Shown in pieces: positions 1 through 11,110 of a stretch of DNA of 26,883 nucleotides. Each line of letters opens with the position of its first letter. Within the stretch, counting starts at the first letter, position 1. Made by a program: the position numbers and the translations under genes. This DNA is from Chromera velia (Eukaryota; Sar; Chromeraceae): positions 1 to 26,883 of the forward strand of contig JAHBMJ010001728.1 of NCBI GenBank assembly GCA_018398765.1. Direction: 5' to 3'. Below the pieces are notes generated by a model. The model ran no database searches and was not told the origin of the DNA. It was given only the letters and a program-made list of their open reading frames with translations.

Positions 1-60
1 GAGGGGGGGGGGGGGGGGGGGGGGAAGAAAGAAGGAAGGAAGGAAGGAAGGAAGGAAGGA
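1..60. repeat. poly-G run and GGAA microsatellite
   Basis: A run of about 22 G leads into an AAGG tetranucleotide array at the left edge of the window. It lies downstream of the stop codon of the minus-strand channel gene and has no coding role that I can see. Confidence 0.9.
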
Positions 61-745
61 AAGAACAAAAAAAGTGAAAGAAGGAAAGCAACAATAGGTG
101 ATCAGCAAGACACAGGTAGTGTGACACATCGGAAGGAGAAACCCTGGCAAGAGGTAGAGTGGGAGAAAGGTAAACATACCTTTGAGCGATGCGAGACGCC
201 ACACAATGTCTTCGTGAGCTTCCTTCAAGCTGATGGTTTGTCTCTGCAGAGCGAGCAGCAGACAGTAACGGAGAAAATGTGGCAATGAATAAGAACGCGT
301 ATGGCAGCCAAAGTTGTTATTGATGCTCCTTCGAAAGTCTGTAGGGGGACGAAAGAAGACAAAGCACGCCCCTCTCTACTTTTGTTGATCTGTCTGGCTG
401 CCACGAATGCGCCAGAAATGTGTTTTGCAGAAGAGATCGTGATCTCAATCGGATCATGGTGAGGGACCACAACAAATGAAATGATGATGCATGCATGTAA
501 TTTTTTCTGGAAATGCTCCTCTTTGGTCCTTGAAATATTCTCATTCACGAATTCCACCCCTGAATCAGTCCCTCTCTCACAATCGATCATGCAAAGACAG
601 ACAGACAGACAGACAAATGGATAGATAGATAGATAGATACATAGATAGATAGATAGAAGTACGTTGGCATTGCTTTGATGGATGCAGAAGAACTTGCACC
701 AATCCTTCAATAGAGACTGATGGATCGATGGATGCATTGATTCAA
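61..745. other. 3' flank of channel gene, no gene seen
   Basis: No convincing coding sequence was found here. The stretch lies downstream of the channel stop codon and probably includes its 3' UTR. It holds an ACAG array followed by a GATA/ATAG tetranucleotide array at about 595-657, and an ATGCATGCATG word near 487. Longer open frames on the minus strand run through the microsatellite and have simple-repeat composition, so I do not call them genes. Confidence 0.6.
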
Positions 746-3387
746 TCAACTAGCTCTCGATCCGACCTCGTCGTGTTCCTCCACATCCTCCGTTTCCACG
801 ATCGACAAATCCCTTACGTCGATCTCGTCAAGGGACGGCTCTGCAGACTCCTGCATCTGTCCCCCCCTCTGTGCCGTTTCTCCTTCTTCAGATCGTTTCT
901 CATCTGCACCCGATGGCTCATCTCCGCCCAGTACAAGGGCGGAGGCTCCGGGAGCCAAGGCCAGGCCCCCAAAAGCTCCAGTCGGACGGGGACCATACAG
1001 GGTCACTGTCCGGCTGTCAAGAGTGGTTACTGTGGGGCGGTGCGCAAGGACAGCAGGGAGAGGCTCCCCTGTTTGGATCTGAGAGGGCCTTGAAGGAGCC
1101 TGTGAGTATGCGTTCTGCTCCCTTCTCTCTGCCCCTTCTTCCTCTATGACTTCCTTCCCCTCGTCTCTGTCGATTGGAGCAGCAGGAAGTTTTCCGAATT
1201 CTGCAGTCTTTCGGGGCTGCTGCTGAGAGCCATGGGGAGCCTCTCTCTTTGCCCCCTCTACCCCTTTGCTCCCACCCGAAGACGCAATTTCAAAATAACC
1301 CTCAGGGGGAGGAGCGGCATGCTCAGCTTGCGATACAAATGTCCTCCCACCAACAAGTCGTGGAGATCGCGACCCTTCCCCCCTTTGCATCTGCCTCTCT
1401 CTCTCCTGCTGCTGCTGCTGCTGTTGCGGAAGTGCGAACGAGTAAGCAACTGCTCGTCCCGATGGAACAGGGTCCCCCTCCGACGATCCCTCTGCCTCTT
1501 TTTCCGTCTGTTCCCTCCTCTTGAGCATCTTCTCCTCTTCTCCAGACACACGCGCTGCCACCAAAGTCTCCTCTGAGGTGAGAGCCGCTACCCCGATCAT
1601 TTTTTCCTTCGCGTCCAACGGTTCCATCCTCGCGTCGGCACTGAGAAGAAAGAGGAGCCGCTTCATCATCGCACGGGGCCCCGCAGTTCTCCGGGAGTCA
1701 CGGTACGCCTCCAGCAGCCTGTACATGCAGAGAGCGTCCACAAGGCATTCACAGCAATGAGCGTGGGGGCACCGAAGCCTGACTCATGCATGTAATCTGC
1801 CACTCCAGCCGAAAGACCAATGTGGAAAATCCTGCTTGCTTTCTCAGAACGATTACAGCACAGCACAGACAAACGCACTGATGCTCGCATGCCTGCACAT
1901 CCGTGCATGTATACCGTGACCGATAGAGTGATTCATCAAGCAACTCGCTGTTCAACTGAAACGGCAGCTTTGGCACTCGACCAATCAAAACCAGACCGTT
2001 AAGAGTCGCCATTGGACTGCATATGCAAGTCTTTCCTTTCAGAAAATTAGCAGAACTCGCACGTCCAAGAGGAGTTCACGGAAAGAGGACAGCCCCTGCA
2101 GGCCGCACTGACTGACGGACTGACTGACGGACTGACTGACGGACTGACTGACGGACTGACTGACGGACTGACATAGAGAAGAGGACCCCACAGAGGAGCA
2201 CGGGTCCTCCAAGCAGGAACAAAGTGATCAACACTCCCGAGACGGCATTCGTTTCCCTCCACACCACAGAGAACAGGGGCGAGGCGGACCACAGAGAAGC
2301 AGCGGTAATAACAGTCACCAGGCTGTCAGAGAAGCTCTCCAGCCCCTGCTCATGCGTGCATGCAAGCAAAACCTCAAGAGCCTCATTTGGTTGTCAAGGA
2401 AAGAAACGAGACGGAGGGAAGGAGGTGCATGCAACAAGAAAGACAACGTACAGAGAAAAAACACATCTTATGGTGTCAGTGGATACTCTGAAGTGACACC
2501 GGCCGAAAGTGGATCCATCAACAGATCTAAACATAAAATCTTCGTGCACTGATGGACTAACAACGCTACAGATGAAAGAATATGGAAGAAACCAAATCGA
2601 AGTCACTGACTCATCAACGCAGACGTACTCGCATCAATCGACCCACCTCCTCCCCTGCAAGAGCGCAGAACAGAACGGCTGCCGCACCGAGCCACACCAC
2701 GGCAGCGAGGCACGCCCAGACTCCCACTGTTTTTGCCGCGTCTTTCAGGATCACGGCCACCCTCCCGGAGCTCTGCGTGGACTCAAGCAAGGAGACCCCC
2801 CTCCAGATCCAAAAGAAGCAGACGCTGCCGAGGAGAGCCCGGAGAACACCGTCGTCGGCATTTGATGTCCCGAACGCCGGAGATGTTCCCGCCGCTCTGC
2901 ACACGTTCAGAATGGCCCCGAAAGAGAAAATGCCAGCCGAGAGAAAATCTGTCCAGGTTGCGGACTGACGCCAGTAGTTCCGGATCTGCACACACAATTC
3001 AAATCGATTGACGCAGATCTGCATGCCTCCATGAATGTGTCATGCTGGATGTCTACAGCTGTGTATGCATTGATGGATGGATGGATATGGAGTGTGCCAG
3101 CCGAAAGGCGCTCAAAAGGGCAGAGAAAAAGAGAGGGAAAGATGCAAGGAAATACCCACACACACGATGTGCACACTGCACATGTACACATGACAAAAGC
3201 ATGCACACAGAGTAACACTAACGGACAAAGAGAGAAAGATACAGATACAGAGACATGAAAGACATCAACTCTCTGCTCCTGACTGGAGCAGGGGCAGACA
3301 GAACTTTGAACATCCGTCATTTCTGCGCACAAAAAGCGAATCAACAAAAATGCATAAACATCTTGGATGCACATTCCATACTTCTTG

Positions 3388-3444
<57 letters not shown>

Positions 3445-4773
3445 CCTCTCATCTATCCACGCGTGCATGTGATCGTGGTGAGATTCCAACAGGTCGGAAT
3501 GGCAAGTAAACAGGTAGCATGGTGTGAGTGTGGATACACATGTTCCGGTCTTTTTGATTATCACCGTACACGCGTGAATCGATCAAGGAAACGGACTGAA
3601 ATGCTCCGAGGTCGGTACGGGTGCGGAGACGCCACACCTAATCCCGTCATCAGACCTCCCACAACGGGGTTCTTTGCTCGGGGACGCGTCTGTATGGGGG
3701 AGCTGGTTGCCTTGAAGTAGTGGTCGAAGGGGAGGCCTCCGAGGAAGAAAATTAGAAGCGCAAACTCACACGCAAATCTCACCGCACTGCCAGCCCCAGA
3801 GTCATACTCCCAAAAGAGCCTGCATCCATCCATCCATACACACATCATACAGACATACAGACATCTGCACATTCATTATCACACTTTATTCTCATTGTGT
3901 GTCCATGAACAAGCCTTGAAACTCGGAAGGCATATTCCCCCCACACAAAAGGCTCCGCACGTGCCCACATAGATGGGCGTTTGTTTCTCGTGAAGACACG
4001 AAGTCTACTCAGACCGAGAGACAGATTGAGACATTCCAAAAAGTGGTGATGATGCAAAGATGACTCCATGCACATTCAAGGTATCCTGCTTACTCCATGC
4101 TCTTTATTTCACAGGGCTTTGCAACGCGACAACGACCCATGCACACACGAATGGAAGCAATCATATCGGTTCTCCAGTCACGGAATTGACCTCCCTCCAT
4201 CATTTGGTCATGTTTCTATCAGTCTCTCAACCAGTCAATCAGTCAACACACTCACTCACCTTCCTTGTGTCTTCTGTTCAGCAACCACCAGGGCATCGAC
4301 GACCAACACCAGGAGCACACAGCCGTACACCGACGCGTCGAAAAGGAAAAGCGAACGCCCATAGGCTGCCCACTTCCAACGAAGATGGGCCCTCACAATC
4401 CTGACAGAGAGAGAGGGGGGCCGGGGTTGTGGCCTTCTTCCATTCATTCCAATGAAGGACAAAGTCTCTACTATTCTCAAACGATTATCTTCTCTCCCTC
4501 CCTATCAGGCGAGAGGGGAAATCCCTTGACCAAAAGTTTGTATAATCCGCCAGTGTAAAGTGTGCACTGTGAATTAATTGTGGTGTATTGTTCCTTTGAT
4601 CCCGCCTCTTCCGATGCAGAGAGGTCTAGGACCTGGAGCGAAGTACCATGTTTGCTGCTGCCCTCTGAGTTTCTTGGAGTCAACTGCGTGGTGGCAGTTG
4701 GGAATATTGAGTACGCCCATACAGAGGGAGCAGAAGGACACGAAGAAGGGGGGCTGGGGCTGGGACGGGGAGA

Positions 4774-4818
<45 letters not shown>

Positions 4819-5653
4819 GGAGAGAGAGATAGAGAGAGAGAGAGAGAGAATTGCTGACTCATTCATTCACTCTCTTCGATACAAACTGACTCGTGGTCGA
4901 CAAGAGAAAGTCTTCCTGTCTGCGCGATCTTCTCCAGTGGAGTGAGGCACTTGAACTCTCCGCTTCCCCCCCTGCCAAGGTCAAGAAAACCTGCAGGCAC
5001 GGTTACTTGGAAAAGATCGTTGGACAAGCGGGAGTGGAGAAGCGCGCACACACGCACGCACGCACACACACACACACCCACACACACACACACACACAGA
5101 GAGAGAGAGAAAGAGAGATTCATGCACGTGCTCACACGTTCCTTTCTTCCTCCCCTCCTTCCTGCCTTACTTCACTGACCGGATCTGAACTCCACCCTGA
5201 CACCTCCGATGCCCCTCTGTCCCCTGTGCACGCGCTCGTCGAACAAGGCGGCTGCCTGGTTGGGCATGCTCTCGATCATGTCGAGGAGAGGAACGATGCC
5301 GTTGATGTTCGCACACAGGGGGTCGCAACGTCCCGCCTTCATCAGGGCAGCCGCGAGGGTGCTGTTCCCTGCCTGCAGGCGTGATCATTCATTCATTCGT
5401 TCGTTCGCTCATCTGTTCACATTAGACCGATTGACTGAACACAGAAGGAGAATGATGTTAGAATGGATCCTTCAGAATTGCTTCTCAGGAAGGTTGAATG
5501 TCATCATGTTTGCCTGGCTCACGAGTTCGTGGAAAAGAACGAAAATTGTTGGAAGCCGCAAATCCTTCCGTTTTCGTCTCACATGCATGGAATGACCAGC
5601 AGACATGGAAAGACCAGGAAAACCCTACAGTCCTGACAACGGACTGGGCCAAT

Positions 5654-5707
<54 letters not shown>

Positions 5708-5709
5708 AT

Positions 5710-5742
<33 letters not shown>

Positions 5743-5802
5743 AAGTGCGTGCGTGCGTTTTTATGTGTGAGTGTGTGTGTGTGTGCGTGCGTGCGTGCGT
5801 GG

Positions 5803-5846
<44 letters not shown>

Positions 5847-7883
5847 CTTTTCGTGCACGTGCTTGCTGAGGGTCGTGTTTCTGTGAGGATGCGAGTGGTT
5901 CGTTCAGTGTGGCTACCGACTGGTGCGGCACATTTCTGCAGAAGTGCGATGAACCAAATCCCCCCACCTGCGCACAGTTGTGAAGGAGTGAGTCCCCAAA
6001 TCTGTTTTTCCTTCCAAGATCTGCGCCTTGGGCCTCTAACCAGAGAACCATTTTGTTCTGCCCCCACCCAGCGGCTCTGAAGGCAGGTGAGTTTCCAAAC
6101 GCATCCTCCTCGTCCAAGGGGAAGCGCTTGGAGTAAATCAGAAGCCGCGCAAGCTCGAACAGAGAATAGACCGCAGCTGCAGAAAGAAAAACAAATTGCA
6201 GGGTTGTTTCTGTCACGAGAACAATGTGCTGACCGCGAGGTATCAGAACAGATTTCAAGGCGGGGAGAAATTTTCATTAGCTGCAGACTTGAAAGACTGA
6301 AAGACAGGGAGGTAAGGCGACCAAAAAGTGTTAATGGACATCAAGTTTTGTATTATTAAATTTGCAGACATATTTCACGGATGCAGATACCTAAAGAGAT
6401 CGCATCAGAAGAAACTAGGGGTGTCTGAAGGAGGGCAATACGCAGAAAGAGGGTGCCCGCCTCCAGAAAGAAGAAATGCATAAGACAACGGTCCTGGACA
6501 AAGACAAAGAGGGGATGGGGCCATATTTCGTGTTTTGTTTTGTCAGACAGGCAGACAAAAAATGTTATTCTCTACACCCCCTCGTTCACTTTCACTCACT
6601 CGCTCATTAACTCACTCACTCACTCATTCATTCACGCAGCACCTCAGGAAAGCAGGGTTGCGTGGTAGGATGGAAGGATGGATGGACAGACAGATGGAGG
6701 GAAGGATTGACTACATTTCTCTTCCTTCCTTCCTTCCTTCCTTCCTTTCTTTCTTTCTTTCTTTCTTTCTTTCTCTCTCCTTTAATGAACAGAACAGATG
6801 AAAAAAGAAAGAAACTACCGAAGACAAAACCAACACGGTTACTCAGACAACCACAGGGGGTCCGAAAAGTGTAGAACTAAGCACCCCTTGTCTCTACACT
6901 CCCCGACAGGACTTCGCGGCAGATGCACTCAGTTCACACGCTACCGGCTGCAGCTTCCTTCCAATGAAGACAACTGTCTGTCTGTCTGTCTGTCTGTCTG
7001 TCTGCGTGTCTGTCTGAAAAGACGATATAGTCTGTCTGTCTGTGTCACAGACAGCCTACAGAAAGACAGATGTATAGATTGATGGATGGGTGGCCACGTG
7101 GAAAGGCAGATAGAGAGCCTGGAGACAGAAAGCACGAAACATAGAGGGACACATACATACGTACTTTGGCGGGCCGACAAAAAAGTAGAGGGGACAAAAT
7201 GCGTATAGAAAGCGACAGACCAAACAGAACCAAACACACACGCTACTTGCAACCGCACATATGGACCCATGCATGCATGCATGCAGACCTACTCTCACAG
7301 GGGTGGGTGGGGCTGGAGAGAGAAAGTGAGAAGAAGAGTGGGAGGGAGATCGGGGGATCTCGTCTGCTGTAGAGCTGACCGAAATGAAGAAGACTCCAGC
7401 CGTCCTCGTCTGCACAGAGAGAGATTCGTGTACGTATGCATACATACATGCATGCAACAAGTATAGATTCAATGATCGAATAAAAAATATATCAAAACTT
7501 CTGCAACATGTAATCGGGGCAACATGTAATCGGGGGGGATCCAACGATCCCCCTTCGTACACAATCCTTCCGTCTGGGGGAAAAGATTTTCAACCTCGAC
7601 AGTGCAAGCGATCGACGGACTTTGCAGTATGCATGCGCGAACGTATACGTCAACATGACTTTTCGCAAGCTGAGCCTGACTAACCCCTGATTGCTAAAAG
7701 TTGAGGAAGAGAAAGCCGAGAGCAAAAGTCTAAAAGAAAGCCAATTTCTCTATTCTTCACACGCCTTCTCAGGTCGCCAGCAAGAGCCAGTCGCAGTTCT
7801 TTGCTGAGCTCCACAGCAGATCTCTCTCTCACCACCTCTTTTGAGGGGGTTGCTTCAGCGTTGTTCCTGCTACTCCCGTCCAT
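746..7883 (-). CDS. ankyrin-repeat, six-TM TRP-like cation channel (10 exons)
   Basis: Proposed exons, in transcript order: 7883-7763, 6176-5968, 5372-5180, 4990-4891, 4400-4260, 3819-3711, 2985-2647, 2345-2173, 2016-1921, 1718-746. Phases agree at every junction and give 2454 nt, or 817 residues. Residues 41-208 are ankyrin-like, with GNSP, GADL, FGDSLLH and ANINGIVPLL segments. Hydrophobic segments lie at about 225-247 (S1), 268-286 (S2), 302-321 (S3), 336-358 (S4, few arginines), 376-401 (S5) and 441-475 (S6). A pore-helix-like GLESFSDSLVTV starts at 405. The pre-S1 RAHLRWKWAAYGR and the S4-S5 SSGRVAVILKD resemble TRPV-type channels. The tail, 494-817, is charged and low in complexity, with Q592-598. 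The product would be a plasma- or organelle-membrane, probably calcium-permeable channel with both ends cytosolic. The exon 6 donor (GC) and exon 1 are the least certain parts; exon 1 rests on a matching phase and a plausible ATG. A non-TRP ion-transport protein is the main alternative. Confidence 0.72.
1719..2172 (-). other. channel introns 8 and 9 flanking a 96-nt exon
   Basis: Intron 8 (2172-2017) opens with GTCAGT and closes with ATATGCAG. Intron 9 (1920-1719) opens with GTCACG and closes with TGCATGTACAG. The exon between them carries the end of S6 and the start of the cytoplasmic tail. Both flanking junctions are phase 2. Confidence 0.6.
2108..2172. repeat. 12-bp tandem repeat overlapping a splice donor
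   Basis: The unit CTGACTGACGGA on the plus strand is repeated about 5.4 times. On the transcribed strand it reads as serial GTCAGTCCGTCA units. The first GTCAGT is the proposed 5' splice site of channel intron 8, so the array begins exactly at the exon edge. Confidence 0.9.
3387..3441. repeat. (CT)n microsatellite in channel intron 6
   Basis: A long CT dinucleotide array lies inside the proposed 725-nt intron 6 (2986-3710). It reads as GA on the transcribed strand, so it is not a polypyrimidine tract for this gene. Confidence 0.9.
4765..5114. repeat. (GA)n and (CA)n(GA)n arrays flanking channel exon 4
   Basis: A GA array lies at about 4765-4850 in intron 4, and a compound CA/GA array at about 5045-5114 in intron 3. 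They sit on either side of the 100-nt exon 4990-4891. On the transcribed strand they are pyrimidine-rich (CT) and GT-rich. Confidence 0.85.
5657..5838. repeat. (CT)n(GT)n compound microsatellite in channel intron 2
   Basis: A CT array of about 38 nt is followed by roughly 140 nt of imperfect GT/GTGC array. Everything lies within the 595-nt intron 5373-5967. Long open frames here, such as those rich in Thr-His or Val-Cys, are translations of the repeat. Confidence 0.9.
6177..7762 (-). other. long first intron of the channel gene
   Basis: This 1586-nt stretch separates the proposed start exon from the first ankyrin exon. Its donor is GTGTGA and its acceptor is a canonical TTTTTCTTTCTGCAG. It contains TTCC/TTTC arrays (6721-6780), CTGT arrays (6974-7017), GCATGC repeats near 7267 and no convincing exon. 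If the start exon is wrong, a missed exon would lie here or further upstream. Confidence 0.5.
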
Positions 7884-8039
7884 GTCTTCCGAATTCCGTT
7901 ACGACTGATTCAATCGTGGTATTCCCTTAATTGTTCATCCTGGTGAAGTTAATATGATCATTTCATATGGCCGAACCGGGCCGGCGCCTTCCTGGCACAC
8001 ATATTATGACTGACAGATACTAACTTCGGTCTATCTATT
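7884..8039. promoter_or_regulatory. candidate upstream region of the channel gene
   Basis: This is the DNA directly upstream of the proposed channel ATG on the minus strand. Composition shifts here from GC-rich exons to AT-rich DNA. A TATATTATAA stretch lies at about 8041-8050. No start site can be fixed from sequence alone. Confidence 0.25.
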
Positions 8040-8280
8040 ATATATTATAATGTCCCTACGGGACATGCCGTGGCCCCCAGGGGTGAGATATAGGGTGAGA
8101 GCACTGAGAGGTGCGTCCATGATCGTAGTACATGCATGCAACAGGTTCCCCTTCCCATATTAATATATGGTGCATGACAAAACCCTCAATCACGGTTGTT
8201 GGCTACACAAAAACGTAGCCGCGGTATCTGTAAATGCCATAGAGGGCCGGAGACGGCTGGACGGGCTTTAAAACCGTTGA
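8040..8280. other. hairpin-rich intergenic segment
   Basis: Four short perfect stems lie close together. TGTCCC-TAC-GGGACA is at 8051-8065, and CCCC-CA-GGGG immediately follows it. CCATAT-TAAT-ATATGG lies near 8157-8171, and GGCTAC-(8 nt)-GTAGCC near 8202-8221. A TACATGCATGCAACA word near 8131 also occurs near 7446. This could be a structured RNA, an element end or chance; I cannot assign a known RNA family. Confidence 0.4.
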
Positions 8281-8940
8281 GAAGAAGAAATAAGAAGAGC
8301 TCTACTATTAGATACGTTTGCTAATAAGAAAATTAATGACGTACAAGGACTTTGCTAACACATGGTGTTAATGTGAATAAACGTGAAAGAGAAAATGAAA
8401 TTGTAACCACAGCAATACATTACTGATAAATCTTAACAACTTATTTTTGCTTATAAAAAAAAAAATCACAGTGCTCCCCGCTTAAATCTACTTACATTTT
8501 TATTTTTTATTTACGGAGTCAATATGTAAGTCTTTTACATACAGACACACATGTTTCTTTCATTTACTTTCATTTATATTTTGGCCATTCTAAAAGTAGC
8601 ATAGTAGCATATGTAGTAGCCAAACATTATATTTAACCCTCAATCATCATCATCATCATATACGCCTTCTATTACTAATACTAGTATCAACTTACTCTTT
8701 TAAATCATCTAGCTGTGACTGAGACTATGAGCTAGTCTATAAAATGTTTGAACACAACATTATACAAGTCCTAAATTATACGCTTGTTACGCTTGCTGTA
8801 TTAGTTGCTATAGTTGATTGTGCTCACTTACTCACTCACCAACACACTTAGTCACTGACTCACTGACTCACTCATTCACTGTCTCACTTGCTCACTCACT
8901 TACTCCCTCATTTGCCCTGTTCCTCTTCGATCACTCATCC
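8281..8940. other. AT-rich intergenic DNA, no gene seen
   Basis: AT-rich sequence with a poly-A run near 8456 and a CATCATCAT array at 8643-8660. No open frame of coding character is present. From about 8820 it becomes rich in CTCACT words and grades into the minisatellite. Confidence 0.6.
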
Positions 8941-8949
8941 ACATGCCTA

Positions 8950-10140
8950 AAGTTAACGGCTTCTAGTTAACGGCTTCTATTAGCACTCTCACATCCATAC
9001 GCCCGAATAGCTTTTATTCACACACTCGCTCTCTCTGTCTCTCTTCGTTTATTTCTATTTACCCACGGGCCCTAGCGGCTTGAAGTTCTATTTTCACACT
9101 GAGTCTCATTCTCTCTTAGTAACAGGCTGTCTCTATTCATTCAAGTACCCACACGTCCATGCAAATATCTTCTGCTGACATGCTTGTGCGAGTCTTTGTC
9201 CCTCTTCATTCACCCACATGCCCAACTGGCTCCTGTTCACCTAGCTTGTTCACACTGGTTCAGACACTCACTTTCCCTGTCTGTGTTCATACACCCATAC
9301 CGTCGTGACGCCCCAAACGGCTTCTGTTTACACACTTGCTCTCCATGTCTCTCTTTATTATTCTTTATTGATTTACTGCATGAGACCCAACCGGCTTCTA
9401 TTCACACACTCGCTCTCCTTGTATCTCCTTGTCTCCCTTCATTCACCCACACGCCCAAGCGGCTTCTGTTCACACACTCTCCTTATATCTTCTTGTCTCC
9501 CTTCATTCACTCACACGCCCATGGCAAGCGGCTTCTGTTCACACACTTACTCTCCTTGTATCTCCTTGTCTCCCTTCATTCACCCACATGCCCAAACGGC
9601 TTCTGTTCACACACTCGTTCTCCCTGTCTTTCTTCACTTATCCATAGGCCCAAGCGGCTTTTGTATGTTTCTGTTCATACACTTGATCTCTCTTCATTCA
9701 TCCATAGGCCTAACCAGCGGCCCAAGCGGCTTTTCTTCAATGACACACAATTGATCTCTCTTCATTCATCCACGGGCCTAAGCAGCTTTTATTCACACAC
9801 TCGTTCTCCTTGTCTCGCCCGCATGTCCAAACGGCTTCTGTTCACAAACTCATACATACTCATAAACACGTTCGCTCTCTCCGTCACGCCCAAACGGCTT
9901 CTGTTCACAAACTCATATATACTCATAAACACGCTCGCTCTCTCCGTCTCTCTTCATTCATCCACCTGCAGGCCTAAGCGGATTCTGTTACTGCACACAC
10001 TTCCTTTCCATGCCCCTCTTTCTCCACGCACCTGCACGCCCAAACATTTACTCACATACCCAAACGGCTTCTGTTCACACACTTACTTACCTAGCTTTAT
10101 CCACAGGCCCAAACGGCTTCTGTTCACATCTCTCCCTCTT
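8950..10140. repeat. degenerate minisatellite with CGGCTTCTGTTCACAC core
   Basis: About 16 diverged copies of a unit of roughly 55-80 bp occur, each with a core close to ACGGCTTCTGTTCACACAC. Between cores lie C/T-rich linkers of the CTCTCCTTGTCTCC and CATTCACCCACA type. Two adjacent copies starting at 9828 and 9891 (period 63) are almost identical, which points to recent unequal exchange or slippage. A 329-residue open frame (9184-10173) runs through the array, but it is Leu/Ser/His-rich and shifts frame relative to the unit, so I treat it as repeat-derived. Confidence 0.8.
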
Positions 10141-11100
10141 GAACTCACCAAGCGCTGGACCCATATGCGGTGAGCCTCTCTACAACATTTCAAAGCGAAT
10201 ACTACAGCATCCACAGCGACCCACACTATATATAGACAGTATTTTGTGTCCCAAATCCTTAAGTGGAAGTAGAAGGAAGTCGAGAAACCAGGTGCTGAAA
10301 AACGACAAGAGGGGCCAAGTAGAGAGAAAGAAGATGGGCAAAAAGAGGTTCCTGCAGATCATATTAACCGTTTTTCGTCTTTGTCAAGCGTACTCAGTCG
10401 TGGTGCGGCTCACTCCTGACTCTGTAAGACGGCATGTCTTAACTTGCCACTGAGTTTGGTAGCATAGTCAAACAACGGAGCAATTCAGAACAGCTTCACT
10501 TAGATGGTGTGTTTTATCGCCTTCCTTAAAAACTACATAGATGATCGAATCTACGTACAATTCCCCTCCATATGTGTTTTTGCATATGTACCGATACATC
10601 AAAGTTAGACGCATGTTCGCCATGCACGCGCTGTACAGTTGCCAGAAAGCGCGGGTCCCGAAAAGCAAATATAACCTGATTTATTGGTAATTCGACTTTT
10701 TTTTTTCCATAGGTGCGGCTAAAGGCCTTAACAGATACCATGGCCGGGGGCCACGGCATTACGTGATACACCCAACCAGTTGGGTGGGGGGCATCGGTGG
10801 TTTAAATTTTTTTAGTGTGCGCAGTCTCATGCAGGGCCCCCGGATGAGCTGCCCTCCGAGGCGAAAGGTATACGGTCAACTGCTTCGTGCGAGCTGCTTG
10901 AGGGGCACTTTCCTCCAATGGCGACCAGCGCCGCCACGATCCGCCATGCACGCAGGAGTCTGACCGAGCCACACGGATCTGACGCAAGCAAGCTTGCGAA
11001 CGGCCCCGGAAAGCAAGAAAAATGAGAACTGCACGATTGACGCACGCCGGCCATGGTGCTGCATTAATTGCTGCATATAGTAGCGCCAACCCCCCCCCCC
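10141..11100. other. unassigned intergenic sequence
   Basis: Mixed-composition DNA without a convincing gene. It contains the hairpin CACCCAAC-CA-GTTGGGTG at 10769-10786 and a T-run near 10697. Open frames on both strands are 60-150 codons long and look like no family I know. A decayed element is possible. Confidence 0.4.
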
Positions 11101-11110
11101 NNNNNNNNNN
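11101..11110. other. assembly gap (10 N) within poly-C
   Basis: Ten ambiguous bases sit inside a C homopolymer. The right flank holds two near-copies of a C-run plus GCGGGAAAAAAGC module, so the gap probably hides collapsed repeat copies. Confidence 0.95.

Noticed and set aside
225-749. 174-codon minus-strand frame downstream of the channel stop
   Set aside because: Contains translated tetranucleotide repeats (SIYLSIYL-type), shows no domain, and has no start or splice link to the channel gene.
5579-5858. Thr/His-rich and Val/Cys-rich frames
   Set aside because: Translations of CA/GT microsatellites inside channel intron 2.
7259-7290. GCATGC array considered as an ApiAP2-type promoter element
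   Set aside because: The word is frequent across introns and intergenic DNA in this window, so position alone does not support a regulatory call.
9184-10173. 329-codon plus-strand open frame
   Set aside because: It runs through the minisatellite. The repeat unit falls in different frames along it, and the composition is that of the repeat, not of a protein.
10468-10771. Overlapping minus-strand frames of 66 and 81 codons
   Set aside because: They look partly protein-like, but no family is recognisable, no splice partner was found, and they overlap in different frames.
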